Assembly (NCBI GenBank): GCA_965214025.1
Contig: CBDCAW010000023.1
Span: 1 to 64,000, forward strand
Length of the DNA stretch: 64,000 bases
Reading direction: 5' to 3'
From: Granulosicoccus sp965214025
GTDB taxonomy: Bacteria > Pseudomonadota > Gammaproteobacteria > Granulosicoccales > Granulosicoccaceae
Below the pieces are notes generated by a model, which saw nothing but the letters and a program-made list of their open reading frames with translations, had not been told where the DNA came from and made no database searches. Shown one piece after another: positions 45,596 to 55,365 of this stretch (the stretch's first letter is position 1; each line of letters begins with the position of its first letter). The position numbers and the translations under genes are program-made.

Positions 45596-46915
45596 TCAAC
45601 CGCCGTCGTTCGGGAATCGTGCGTACAGTGAATTGCTCGTGTTCTGTAGCTGGCTCAGCAATTCGTCCATGTTCGAGAACTGCTGACGGTAGCGCTGTTC
45701 GATCTTGGTCAACCGGTAGTCGAACCTGTCGAGCTGGGAATCGTAGCTCCGGCGGCGGGCGCCGATACCTTCCTCGCGGCCGGCAATCAGCCCGTCGGGC
45801 CGGGTGTATTCGGTCAGCACCGAGGCAAACCTCTGAGCCAGGCCGTTCTGCGCATCGGTGAACGCCTCGACGAAATCTGCCATGTCCGTGTTCTGTGCAT
45901 CCTGCATGCGCTCCGCATCGATACTGAGCTCACCGTAGCGGTCAAACGTGAAGCCGAGCTCCGTCGGCGAGCGTGTGCTGCCATCGGCAAGCTGCAGCGG
46001 GTCGTTGAACGCGCGCTGCATGCGAAGCTCCACGTTGCGCGTCAGGCGATCACCGTTCAACGAGTTCTCGCCCAGTTCGCGGAATGTGGAGCGCAGCGTG
46101 TTGTAGCGCTCGACGAATTCGTCGAGTTTCTCGTTGGTACCCTCGATATCGCGCTTCGTATCGAGTTCTGCGGAGCCGATGCCCTTCAATTCGAGGGTGA
46201 CTCCGTCAATGACGTCGGTGATGGTGTTGTTTGGGCGAGTGACCGTGAATCCATCGACCTTCAGCGTTGCATCGCGTGCCTCGCGCGATTCGGAGAATGG
46301 ATAGAAGGTGTCGGTGCCACCGAAGCCCCCGCCTCTCTCGACAGTGCGAGACACTGCAATCTCATTGGCGGTCCCGCCCTCGCGTGCCGTGAGCGTCAGC
46401 CGGTTGCCGTCATTCACATTCAGAATACTGGCAACCATCGATGTATTGCCGGATGAATCGTTGATTGCATCGCGCAGCTCGGTCAGCGAATTGTTCGTAC
46501 CGTCGACCGTCAGGCTGAACGTGTTGCCACCGGAAGAGAATGACCACTCGCCAACGCCCGGCTCACTGTCTCGCGAGGCGAACGGCTGCGTGGAAACCTG
46601 GTGCGCCGCGGACAGTTGCACTACCTCTATATCATGGTATTCGACATCCGCTGAGTTCGCCGCGGTGGCGGTGAATACGTTTTCATCGCTCGATGCTGCC
46701 ACGAAAGCACCGAACCGGTTGCCTTGCGTAAAACCGTCGATCGACTCGGCAAGCTGGTTGATCGTGCTTCGGGCCCGTCCGAAGGCACTGAGCTGGACCT
46801 GCAGCTCATCGCGCTTCTGTTGAACACTGTCACGCGGTTGGCGCTCGATCGCCACCAACTTGGAGACGATCGATTCCACGTCGATCCCGGAGCCTACACC
46901 GGTTGCTCTGATCAT
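45596..46915 (-). CDS. fliD: Flagellar hook-associated protein 2 (filament cap)
   Basis: 439 residues. ATG 46915 is preceded by GGAGGT at proper spacing (the frame extends to 46954). N-terminal IRATGVGSGIDVESIVSKLV and C-terminal QLDRFDYRLTKIEQRYRQQF with FSNMDELLSQLQNTSNSL are the classical FliD ends, and the middle domain (DGVTLELKG) is present. FliD caps the growing flagellin filament. No other flagellar gene is in the window, whereas fliD usually sits with fliC, flaG and fliS. Confidence 0.92.
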   Translation of the reverse strand: MIRATGVGSGIDVESIVSKLVAIERQPRDSVQQKRDELQVQLSAFGRARSTINQLAESIDGFTQGNRFGAFVAASSDENVFTATAANSADVEYHDIEVVQLSAAHQVSTQPFASRDSEPGVGEWSFSSGGNTFSLTVDGTNNSLTELRDAINDSSGNTSMVASILNVNDGNRLTLTAREGGTANEIAVSRTVERGGGFGGTDTFYPFSESREARDATLKVDGFTVTRPNNTITDVIDGVTLELKGIGSAELDTKRDIEGTNEKLDEFVERYNTLRSTFRELGENSLNGDRLTRNVELRMQRAFNDPLQLADGSTRSPTELGFTFDRYGELSIDAERMQDAQNTDMADFVEAFTDAQNGLAQRFASVLTEYTRPDGLIAGREEGIGARRRSYDSQLDRFDYRLTKIEQRYRQQFSNMDELLSQLQNTSNSLYARFPNDGG

Positions 46916-47130
46916 GTCGGGTGACCTCCATCCGGCTTTGCCCGATGCCACCATGCCGGCGTTTTTCTACATTCGGCTCCGCGCTACTTCAGATCCAATG
47001 CGTAGGGAAGCGCCGAATGCAAACTGCGAAACATCGACAAAATGCAATATCGCTTTCGTGCGCGAATTCTCCCTCATCGACTGCTGCTACGCTTCAGGGC
47101 ATTGGCCGGGGCATGCACTTGCATCGTTTC

Positions 47131-48921
47131 CTAATCCAATGTGCCTGCCTTGCCAGGAGGCGTCGATGCACCGGGTGCAGCAGGGGGTGTGTTCAGCACC
47201 GGAGGTATGCCGGACGTAGTGGGTGTAGGCGGGGTAACCGGTTCGAAGGGATCGACCGGCTCGATGCGTTCACCAGGAAAGTCGGGCTCGTCCGGAGAGT
47301 CAGGAGAGTCCGGTTCATCAGGAGAGTCAGGCTCCTCGGGTTCGACGGGCTCGTCTTCACAGGCGACCGCCTCCGGGTCGGGCAAGCACGGATTGCGGTT
47401 ATCCGGATCCAGTTCGTCACTTACCCTGTCCCGGTCGATATCGCGGATCGATGATTCTAGGTAGTCAGGAATTCCATCATCATCGGTATCGGCCATGCGG
47501 GTTTCGATACTGTCCGCTTTGCCGTCACGATCCGTGTCGACTGTGCACCCTTGCGCGAAGTCCGATTCCTCGCAAGGATCATCGGGAGGTGCATTACAGG
47601 CCGGGCTGCTCTCGTCAGGGTCACAGGGGTCGAGGTCAGCCGGATCTTCCTGATCGAAGATCGTGTCTTCGTCGGCATCTGCAATCGCCGACTCGAGGTA
47701 ATCGGGAGAGCCATCGCCATCGGTGTCTGTCGTCTCTCCTTCCTCGCTGTCGGTAAGGCCGTCACCATCGGAATCGGTGGTGCATCCTGTTGCGAAATTC
47801 GACTCCTCGCACGGATCCGGTGGTGGCTGATCACAGGCCGGATTGTCTTCCTCGGGCAGGCAGGGGTCGCCGTTGACCGGATCGTCCTGGTCAGGCACCC
47901 CGTCGGAGTCGGCATCCGTGATCGACGACTCACGGTAGTCGGGGATGTTGTCTCCATCGCTGTCGGCGCTGAGACCCTCGATGCTGTCGGGAGAGCCGTC
48001 TTCATCCGTATCGATCGTGCAGCCTTGAGAGAACTGCGAGGCTTCGCAAGGGTCCGTTGCCGGGTCGCCGGCATCCAGCGGGTCACTGCCGGCGACGATT
48101 TCCTCGATGTTGGTGAGCCTGTCGCCATCGGCATTGTAGGCGGTCACGTAGTCTGCAGCGGTGAAGCGAACCTGCTGATTGGCGGCACCGATGGTGACCG
48201 TGCGCGAAAAGACCGCCAGGGTTACCAGGCGACTGCTCGATGCGTAGAACGTGGCCCTGACGAAGATCTCCCCGCCCTCAGCTGCCGTGGCAACGCCGCT
48301 CCAGACATCGTCCGCGCGAGTCAGAACCACCGGTACCTGGCTTGCCGTGGCCACGGCGGAGACGGTCGACACCGCGACATCACTCGCTTCGGAAAGTGCG
48401 GCGGGCAGCTCGAAGGCCAGGTTCACCGGTATCTCGACCACGTCATTGTCGTCCACGGTCGGGTCGGTGCCGGCCTCGAGTTCCTGCAGATTGCTGACTC
48501 TGTCTCCGTCGTCGTCGAAGGTCTTGTCGTAGTCGGCGTCGGCAATGGAGACATTCAACGGCGAACCGTCGCTCGGCAGGGGCAGGGCCTGCTGGTATTC
48601 AGCGAGCCTGAGAGCGGCGGGCCCGTACCATGTAATCGTCAGGACCGGTTCACTGCCTGCCGAGACCGCGGTATCGCCGGAGCATGCCTGATTGGCGTCG
48701 CAGCTCATGGTCACCGGTTCTTCGTCCAGCAGCACGACCAGCTCGAGCTGACTCAGGTCCAGAACCCGTGACTGGGCAAGGAAGCGAGGGGCTGTGAGGC
48801 TCAAGGACCCGCCGGTGCTCTCGTCGATGGCCACGGTGCCACTCGGCTCTGTATCGCAGGCTGACAGCACGAGCACGGCTACTATCGACAACAACATCCG
48901 CGTCGAGTGGTGAATGGTCAT
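47131..48921 (-). CDS. Lipoprotein with thrombospondin type-3-like calcium repeats
   Basis: 596 residues, surface or periplasmic lipoprotein; lipobox LSAC with Cys22. Residues about 25-290 hold two related beta-rich segments, each followed by an Asp-rich EF-like loop (ADYDKTFDDDGDRVSNLQEL and AYNADGDRLTNIEEI). Three exact-period repeats of 79 residues begin at about 290, 369 and 448; each starts DPCEESxFAxGCTxDTDxDG and holds TSP3-type DxDxDGxPD loops and paired Cys. A Pro/Glu/Asp-rich tail (about 525-596) ends the protein. Calcium binding is likely by family knowledge; function unknown. Its N-terminal half is paralogous to the truncated gene at 63164. Confidence 0.82.
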   Translation of the reverse strand: MTIHHSTRMLLSIVAVLVLSACDTEPSGTVAIDESTGGSLSLTAPRFLAQSRVLDLSQLELVVLLDEEPVTMSCDANQACSGDTAVSAGSEPVLTITWYGPAALRLAEYQQALPLPSDGSPLNVSIADADYDKTFDDDGDRVSNLQELEAGTDPTVDDNDVVEIPVNLAFELPAALSEASDVAVSTVSAVATASQVPVVLTRADDVWSGVATAAEGGEIFVRATFYASSSRLVTLAVFSRTVTIGAANQQVRFTAADYVTAYNADGDRLTNIEEIVAGSDPLDAGDPATDPCEASQFSQGCTIDTDEDGSPDSIEGLSADSDGDNIPDYRESSITDADSDGVPDQDDPVNGDPCLPEEDNPACDQPPPDPCEESNFATGCTTDSDGDGLTDSEEGETTDTDGDGSPDYLESAIADADEDTIFDQEDPADLDPCDPDESSPACNAPPDDPCEESDFAQGCTVDTDRDGKADSIETRMADTDDDGIPDYLESSIRDIDRDRVSDELDPDNRNPCLPDPEAVACEDEPVEPEEPDSPDEPDSPDSPDEPDFPGERIEPVDPFEPVTPPTPTTSGIPPVLNTPPAAPGASTPPGKAGTLD

Positions 48922-49094
48922 TCGAGCTCCAGTTATCTACCCAGGCGCCCGGCCACGGTATCAAGCGCGGTGACCGGCAGGCAACATACTACTGGATTCG
49001 TGCTGGTCACCTTGTGAAACCGGTCGCCTGTTTCGGCACGACTGTCCGGCACTGCGATTGCTCGCGCAGGACGGTAGCGGTGGCAACAGGGCTG

Positions 49095-51623
49095 TCATGA
49101 CTGCGAGAGGGTTTGCTCTGCCGCACTTTCCAGCGTGCCGAGCATGCGTTCGATACGCACCTTCCACGACTCGGTAGACACCGTCTGCGTCTGGCTCTGC
49201 AGGTTCTCGGCCCACAATGGAAACGATAGTGGCGTCAGGCGTTCGGGAAACCGGATCACCCACTGCCGGCGCCGCAGATCGGTCAGTGCCGCATCGAGCC
49301 GCTCGAAATCCAGCTGCTGCTCCAGCACCTCGCGGCGCGCCTGATCGAGCAGCAGGTTTTCACTGTCGTGGTTCGCCAGCACTTCGAAGATCAGCCCACT
49401 GGAGGCCTGCACCTGCTTCGCACTCTTGTTGCGACCCGGGTAGCCATCGAACACCAGTCCGGCGATGCGTGCGATATCGCGGAAGCGTCGCTTGGCGATC
49501 TCGTCGGTATTGATGGAGTGAAAGATGGCTTCCAGCAGATCATCGGCCGACAATGCCTCGCGTAGGAGATCGCCAAGAGCGCCTTCGTCGGCGGCGAGCC
49601 GGGTCGGGCTGAGCAGCTCGAAGCCGTAGTCGTTGACCGAGAGCGTGAAGGTCATCGGCCGGGCGGCGGACAGCCGCGAGGCGGCCAGCAAGGCCATGCC
49701 CTCATGGGCCAACCGGCCGGCAAAGGGGTAGCAGAACACGCTGTAGCCTTCGCGGGTGTGGGTGAACTCGATGAGAAAGTCATCCGGGCCGGGCATGTGC
49801 GACCAACGCGCCTGCAGCTGCAGCATGGAATCGATGGCGTTGATCTCGGGCGAGCCGGCCGTACCGTCTTGCCAGTCTTGCAGTACGGCCAGCACGCTAT
49901 CGGACAGGGCGCTCGACAGCGGTAGCTGAGTACCCTGCCAGGTGGAGACGAACGTGCTCCTCTTCTTCGCACTACGCACATAGGCGGTCATGTCCTTCAC
50001 CATGGCCAGCTCCAGCGTACGCCCGGCGAACTGGAAACTGTCGCCAGGCTTGAGCCTGGCGATGAAGCCTTCATCGGTGCTGCCCAGCCGCTTTCCACCG
50101 ACAAAGGCCACCCACATCATCGTATTGCTGGCAATGGTACCGATGGACATGCGATGCCGCAGCCCGACCTGCTGGTTCATCACTCGATGAATGCCGGCCA
50201 CCTTCACCACCTTGTGATATTGCGGATAGCCCTGCAGCGCCTGACCACCGCGTGTGATGAAGTCCATCACCCAGCCCCACTCGGTATCGGTGATACCGGA
50301 AAACGCATGGGTGGCACCCACTTCCTCACGCATGTGCTCCTCGACGAAACCCTCACCGAGAGCGACTGTGACCAGGTGCTGGCTCAATACGTCGAGGCAA
50401 CGACGCGGTGGTTCACGGCCTTCGATCTGCTTCGCTGCGAGGGCGCGGCGTACGGCGGCGATCTCGACAAGTTCGAAGGCATTCGCTGGTACGCACAAGA
50501 TGCGCGAGACTGCTCCGGGTCGGTGGCCGCTGCGCCCGGCACGCTGCATGAGCCGGGCAACCCCTTTCGGGCTGCCTACCTGCAACACCTGGTCGACCGG
50601 GCTGAAATCCACGCCGAGATCAAGCGATGACGTACACACCACACAACGCAAGGTGCCGGCGCGCAGGCGCGCCTCGATGGTCTCGCGTAGCTTGCGATCG
50701 ATCGAGCCGTGGTGAAGCGCCAACTGATCGAACCATGCCGGACGCGCCTCGAGCAAGGCGCGGAACCACAGTTCGCTCTGGGCACGCGTATTGGTGAAAA
50801 GCAGCGTTGTCCGGGCGGCGTCGATCGCCTGTGCTACCGGTTCCGTGAGCACCAGCCCCATGTGGCCTGCCCATGGGAAGCGTGCGTCGGTGGCGGGTAG
50901 CACGCTGTCGATCTCCACGGCACGCGGCACCACACCGCGGATCAGGATGCCATCGTTCGCGGGCCCCAGAAGCACATCGCGAGCTACGCTCAGATTGGCC
51001 AGCGTTGCCGACAGGCCCCACACGATCAACCCGGGATTGAAGTCTCGCAGGCGCGCAAGGCACAGCTGCAGTTGCACGCCACGCTTGCTGCCGAGTAGCT
51101 CGTGCCATTCGTCGACGATCACGGTGTGCACGCCTGCCAGACTCTTGCGACACTCCTTGTAGGTCAGTAGCACCGACAGGCTTTCCGGCGTGGTGATCAA
51201 CGCGAAAGGCGGCGTCCTGAGCTGTTTGGCACGCTGCGCACTGGTGGTGTCACCGGTACGGATCTCGACCCGCACGTCGACGTCGAGTGCCTCGCAGGCG
51301 CCGGCCAGGCTCTCGCGGGTGTCGTTGGCCAGCGCCCGTAGCGGTGTGATCCATAGGACCTGCGTGGTTTCGGCCGCCGGTCTGGCAGGCGGTTCAGGTG
51401 CGGATCCGGTGCCGGAATCAGGTTCGGCCGTCGACGCAGCCGCTGCCTGAAGTGGACCGAGCCAGGCCGCCAGCGTCTTGCCACTGCCGGTTGGCGAGTG
51501 GATCAGACCGGACTGCCCGGCATGCCAGGCCTGCCACGCATCGCGCTGGAAATCGAACACCGTCCACTGCCGCTGCTCGAACCAGGCGTACGTGGCGGCG
51601 AAGAGCGCCTCTTCCTCACTCAT
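49095..51623 (-). CDS. Ligase-associated DNA damage response DEXH-box helicase (Lhr-like)
   Basis: 842-residue superfamily 2 helicase of the Lhr core type. Walker A IHSPTGSGKTLAAWLG, DEVH-box VDEWHELLGSKRGVQL, motif III WGLSATLAN, motif IV LLFTNTRAQSE, motif VI QRAGRSGHRPG; then winged helix and the Lhr-specific domain. Lhr-core proteins unwind 3'-5'. It is the last gene of a coupled minus-strand operon: its start overlaps the ligase stop by 8 bp. Confidence 0.93.
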   Translation of the reverse strand: MSEEEALFAATYAWFEQRQWTVFDFQRDAWQAWHAGQSGLIHSPTGSGKTLAAWLGPLQAAAASTAEPDSGTGSAPEPPARPAAETTQVLWITPLRALANDTRESLAGACEALDVDVRVEIRTGDTTSAQRAKQLRTPPFALITTPESLSVLLTYKECRKSLAGVHTVIVDEWHELLGSKRGVQLQLCLARLRDFNPGLIVWGLSATLANLSVARDVLLGPANDGILIRGVVPRAVEIDSVLPATDARFPWAGHMGLVLTEPVAQAIDAARTTLLFTNTRAQSELWFRALLEARPAWFDQLALHHGSIDRKLRETIEARLRAGTLRCVVCTSSLDLGVDFSPVDQVLQVGSPKGVARLMQRAGRSGHRPGAVSRILCVPANAFELVEIAAVRRALAAKQIEGREPPRRCLDVLSQHLVTVALGEGFVEEHMREEVGATHAFSGITDTEWGWVMDFITRGGQALQGYPQYHKVVKVAGIHRVMNQQVGLRHRMSIGTIASNTMMWVAFVGGKRLGSTDEGFIARLKPGDSFQFAGRTLELAMVKDMTAYVRSAKKRSTFVSTWQGTQLPLSSALSDSVLAVLQDWQDGTAGSPEINAIDSMLQLQARWSHMPGPDDFLIEFTHTREGYSVFCYPFAGRLAHEGMALLAASRLSAARPMTFTLSVNDYGFELLSPTRLAADEGALGDLLREALSADDLLEAIFHSINTDEIAKRRFRDIARIAGLVFDGYPGRNKSAKQVQASSGLIFEVLANHDSENLLLDQARREVLEQQLDFERLDAALTDLRRRQWVIRFPERLTPLSFPLWAENLQSQTQTVSTESWKVRIERMLGTLESAAEQTLSQS

Positions 51624-53334
51624 CAGCCGCGCCGATCAGACGTTTCACATCCTTCAGGGTATCCGCATCCTTCGGTGCCAGATCCTCGCGCCAGCGGACG
51701 ATGCGGGGGAAGCGCACGGCGATGCCTGACTTGTGCCGGGTGGACACGTTGATGCCTTCGAACGCCAGTTCGAACACCTGCTCCGGCTTGACGCTGCGTA
51801 CCGGCCCGAAGCGTTCGAGGGTGTTGCGTCGGATCCATTTGTCCAGACGGTTGATCTCCTGGTTGTCCAGGCCGGAGTAGGCCTTGGCGATGGGGACAAG
51901 CTTGTTATCCTGCCAGACGGCGAACGTGTAATCGGTAAACAGGTTGGAACGACGGCCGTGACCTGCCTGGGCGTAGAGCATCACGGCATCGACGGTGTAG
52001 GGTTCGATTTTCCATTTCCACCACAAGCCTCGCTTGCGGCCGGTCCCGTAAGGCGATTCGAGCGCCTTGAGCATCAGGCCCTCGACCAGCCGTTCGCGCG
52101 AGCTTGCCCGGAGCTCGGCCATGGCTGCCCAGCCGCTCGCCGCTACCACTTCGGATACCCGCAACCCGGCTGGCTGGGTGGCGATCATCGCCTCCAGCGC
52201 CTGACGGCGCCAACGCAGGGTTTCCGTACGCACGTCGCGGCCCCCAAGCTCCAGCAGGTCGTAGCACAGCAGCACGCAAGGCACCTCGTCCAGCAATTTC
52301 CTGCCGACCGTCTTGCGACCGATGCGCCGCTGCAGCGCCGCGAACCCCATCACGCCATCATCGTTCCAGGGCAGCAGTTCTCCGTCGAGCACCGTACCGT
52401 CAGGCAGCCCATGTGCTGCCGCCACGACTTCCGGGAAGCGCTGACCGATGAGCTCCTCACCGCGCGACCAGAGATAGATCTCGTCCTGGCGCCTGATCAA
52501 CTGGGCGCGGATGCCGTCCCACTTCCATTCTGCAAGCCATGCTCCGCTGTCGCCGAGTGTCTCGGGTTCGTTCTCCAGTGGTGCCGCCAGGCAGAAAGGG
52601 TAGGGACGAGAGGTTGCAGCGGCGCCATCGTCCTGTGCGATGAGTGCCTCGTAGTAAGCAGCGTCTGGCTGCCATTCACCCATCAGGCGATGCAGTATCA
52701 CCGCGCGTTCAAGCTCGGCCCGCTCGGCCAGAGCACGTGCCAGCAAGGTCTGCGAGACGCCGACGCGCAACGCCCCGGTCAGCAGCTTGGTAATGATGTA
52801 GCACTGCTCGTAGGGTTGCGACTGCCACCAGCCGGTGACCACCGTACGCTGGGCGTCCGTGTCCAGCTTGCGCAGTGGCAGCAGACGATTCTCCACCCAG
52901 TCTGCCAGCCCGATATCGTGGGAATGAGGATCGTGATCGGTCTGCGTGTATGCGCTCGATCCTGCATGTGTCTCCGTGCCGGTGGCGCATTCGAGCGATG
53001 TGTCGACCGTCGGCGGGCGCTCGGCAGGTCGCGTCAGCGTGCCCTGGAAGTCATCCGGCCTGGCCACCAGCAGAGCCACCGTCTCGGCCAGGTCGCCTAC
53101 ACTCGCGTAAGTGTCTTCCACCAGCCAGTTGGGCAGGTCGGCCAGTTCCGTGAGCCACTGCCGCAGCAATGCCGCGCCGACCAGCCGCTTGATTCGGCGA
53201 CCGGAGAGGAAGTACACGGCCCATGCGGCGTCTGCGGGCGCCGCCTCACCGAAGTAGACCACCATGGCCGCGACCTTGGCGTTCGTCGAGGTCGTCTGAT
53301 CGAGTGTCTGGTAGAGCTTACTGAACGCCTGCAC
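51616..53334 (-). CDS. ATP-dependent DNA ligase of the ligase-associated repair set
   Basis: Seals nicks; 572 residues. Adenylation motif I LAEWKWDGIRAQ places the nucleophile at Lys271; other motifs are DGELLPW (III), EGLMLKALESPYGTG (IV) and WWKWKIEPYTVDAVML (V). N-terminal ligase domain (1-about 170) and C-terminal OB fold are present. The start is GTG 53334, six bases after GGAGG, inside the exonuclease 3' end (17-bp overlap); the frame is open to 53481 but without support. Residues about 120-150 hold a poorly conserved His/Thr-rich insertion. Confidence 0.93.
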   Translation of the reverse strand: MQAFSKLYQTLDQTTSTNAKVAAMVVYFGEAAPADAAWAVYFLSGRRIKRLVGAALLRQWLTELADLPNWLVEDTYASVGDLAETVALLVARPDDFQGTLTRPAERPPTVDTSLECATGTETHAGSSAYTQTDHDPHSHDIGLADWVENRLLPLRKLDTDAQRTVVTGWWQSQPYEQCYIITKLLTGALRVGVSQTLLARALAERAELERAVILHRLMGEWQPDAAYYEALIAQDDGAAATSRPYPFCLAAPLENEPETLGDSGAWLAEWKWDGIRAQLIRRQDEIYLWSRGEELIGQRFPEVVAAAHGLPDGTVLDGELLPWNDDGVMGFAALQRRIGRKTVGRKLLDEVPCVLLCYDLLELGGRDVRTETLRWRRQALEAMIATQPAGLRVSEVVAASGWAAMAELRASSRERLVEGLMLKALESPYGTGRKRGLWWKWKIEPYTVDAVMLYAQAGHGRRSNLFTDYTFAVWQDNKLVPIAKAYSGLDNQEINRLDKWIRRNTLERFGPVRSVKPEQVFELAFEGINVSTRHKSGIAVRFPRIVRWREDLAPKDADTLKDVKRLIGAADE

Positions 53335-54361
53335 TGCCACCCTCCACGCTATCCTCGGCGTTGTCGTCCAGGCTTTCGCCACTGTAGCGAGTGACAAGCT
53401 CGGCGGCGTCGAGCCCTCGCTCACAGAGAAAGCGTACCAGCGCGGCAGATTGCCCGTGCGTGGTGAGAACACGGCTCGCACCGGTCTCCTCTATGGTGCG
53501 CAACAGGCCAGGCCAGTCTGCGTGGTCTGACAGCACGAAGCCGCGATCATAGCCACGCCGTCGCCGATTGCCTCGTACCCGCATCCAGCCCGAGCAGAAG
53601 CCGGTGGAGGCGTTCTTGAACCGGCGCATCCAGGTGGAGCCGCCGGCACCGGGTGGTGCGATGATCAGCCGGCCGGCGTGGTCGTCGCGACGGCGCAGGT
53701 CAATGGTTTCCGTGGGCAGCATGTGAATGCCTGCCTCGCGATAGATGTCGGTCAGAGGAGCCACCGCACCGTGCAGGTGCACCGTATCGTCGGTGTATGC
53801 GGTGAGCTCCGCCAGTACGCGCTGCGCCTTGCCCAGTGAATAGCAGAACAGTACGGCTGGCCTGTTCTGGGCGCGCATGGCCTGCCACCAGTCGAACACT
53901 TCGTGGGCGATCACCGGGCCCGGCTGCCAGCGGTAGACGGGCAGGGCGAACGTGGCTTCCGTGATGAAGGTATCGCACGGCACCAGTTCGAAGGTCTCGC
54001 AGCTCGGATCAGGGTCACGCTTGAAGTCTCCGGTGAACACCCAGACCTCGCCATCGTGTTCCACCCGGATCTGCGCAGAGCCGAGCACATGACCTGCGGG
54101 GTGGAACGAGACGATGGTGGAGCCGAATCGCAAGGGTTCACCGAACCGTACGCCGCGTATATCCTGATGTTCACCCAGGCGTTTATGCAGCAATGGCACC
54201 GATGACTCGGCTGCAAAGTAGGTTTCAGAGCCTGCACGCGCATGGTCCGCATGGGCGTGTGTGATCAGCGCGACCTTGCACGGCTGCCACGGGTCGATGA
54301 CGAAGCCGCCCGCCGACACTGCAAGCCCTGCCCGAGTCGCCTGAATGAGATCGTCCGTCAT
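53318..54361 (-). CDS. Ligase-associated DNA damage response exonuclease
   Basis: 347 residues, metallo-beta-lactamase/beta-CASP fold, SNM1-like nuclease. Metal motif LITHAHADHARAGS, FHPAGHVLGSAQI, FTGDFKRDPDPSCE and FVLSDHADWPGLL. Expected role: processing DNA ends before ligation. Start overlaps the hydrolase stop by 4 bp; end overlaps the ligase start by 17 bp, so the genes are translationally coupled. Confidence 0.93.
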   Translation of the reverse strand: MTDDLIQATRAGLAVSAGGFVIDPWQPCKVALITHAHADHARAGSETYFAAESSVPLLHKRLGEHQDIRGVRFGEPLRFGSTIVSFHPAGHVLGSAQIRVEHDGEVWVFTGDFKRDPDPSCETFELVPCDTFITEATFALPVYRWQPGPVIAHEVFDWWQAMRAQNRPAVLFCYSLGKAQRVLAELTAYTDDTVHLHGAVAPLTDIYREAGIHMLPTETIDLRRRDDHAGRLIIAPPGAGGSTWMRRFKNASTGFCSGWMRVRGNRRRRGYDRGFVLSDHADWPGLLRTIEETGASRVLTTHGQSAALVRFLCERGLDAAELVTRYSGESLDDNAEDSVEGGSAGVQ

Positions 54362-55248
54362 GCGGCCGATTGCTTCAGCTCCACCAGCGACTGGCCGATC
54401 TGTGCCAGCGATGCCGCATCCGACAGGCGATGATCGGCCCCCTTGAGCAGCAACAGACTGGCGTTCGGTGTCCCCGCTTTCTCGAGCAGCCGCAGAGAGT
54501 GGCTGCTCGGTACGTCTGCATCGGCGGTGCCGTGAATCAGCCGCAACGGGCAGCGGAGGCTGCTGGCTGTGTCAGTGCCCAGCAGTGACAACTCGCGACC
54601 GCTGTCGAACAACGCCATATGCAGTGGCCAGCCCGCTTCTGCGTGCGCATCTTCCTGGTTCGAGGGTAGTCTCAGCGTGCCTCCGGTGCTCAGATGATTC
54701 TGCTGCTCGGTGCTCAGTGCAGGCCAGATGAGTTCGGTGGTGAAATCCGGTGCCGCCGCCAGCGTCACCAAGCCGCTGACCAGGTCCGGTTCTTCCAAGG
54801 CTGCCAATACTGCAAGCCATGCACCCATCGACGAGCCGACGATGATGGTCGGCGCGGGCAGGGATCTGAGCACGAACAGAGTGTCTTCGAGCCAATGGTG
54901 CAGCGTGAGCTCGGCCGCGTCCCCGGAAGAGTCGCCGTGCCCACGGTAGTCGAAACGGGTGAAGGCCCAGCCATGCTGCGCGCTGAGCTGTCGCAGGTAG
55001 TCGGCCTTGGTGCCGCGCATGGTCGAATGGAAGCCGCCGCAGAACAAGACACCAGGGGGCCGGGTATACCTGGCCTCGTTCGCGCTCGGCTTCAGGCTCG
55101 TATCTTCACCGGATGCTGCGTTACTTCGTTGACCGGCACTGCCAGTAGCGGCACTCGCCGCCGGGCTCGCCCTTGCAACGGGGTGGAAACGCTCGATGGC
55201 GAGTTCGGCGCGAAGCGCTGGCGAGGAGGTTTCATTCGTTTCTTTCAA
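54358..55248 (-). CDS. Alpha/beta hydrolase, first gene of the ligase-associated operon
   Basis: About 296 residues. The start is probably TTG 55248 (LKETNETSSP), seven bases after AGAGGT; ATG 55323 is a longer option that would overlap the divergent lut region. The fold has oxyanion FCGGFHSTMRGTKADYL, FDYRGHGDSSGDA, nucleophile Ser140 in VGSSMGAWLA, acid in LIHGTADADVP and His in KGADHRLSD. It resembles ABHD10-type thioesterases. It lies upstream of the exonuclease with a 4-bp overlap. A link to DNA repair is inferred from coupling only. Confidence 0.82.
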   Translation of the reverse strand: MKETNETSSPALRAELAIERFHPVARASPAASAATGSAGQRSNAASGEDTSLKPSANEARYTRPPGVLFCGGFHSTMRGTKADYLRQLSAQHGWAFTRFDYRGHGDSSGDAAELTLHHWLEDTLFVLRSLPAPTIIVGSSMGAWLAVLAALEEPDLVSGLVTLAAAPDFTTELIWPALSTEQQNHLSTGGTLRLPSNQEDAHAEAGWPLHMALFDSGRELSLLGTDTASSLRCPLRLIHGTADADVPSSHSLRLLEKAGTPNASLLLLKGADHRLSDAASLAQIGQSLVELKQSAA

Positions 55249-55365
55249 TGAGGCTACCTCTGACGATGGAGTTGACGTACCGCATGACCGGCTGGCGGTT
55301 GACGTTCCACAGGCTCGATGCAAGACTGTGGGGCAAGCCTTTCACATTTCTACGAAACCTGCTCC

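Noticed and set aside
47551..48771. 406-codon open frame antisense to the TSP3 lipoprotein
   Set aside because: Shadow created by GAY-rich Asp repeats; no recognisable motif, while the minus-strand frame has a signal peptide and repeats.
51733..53394. 553-codon open frame on the + strand
   Set aside because: Lies entirely antisense to the DNA ligase gene, which has all catalytic motifs; His/Gln/Arg-rich translation is a typical shadow in GC-rich DNA.
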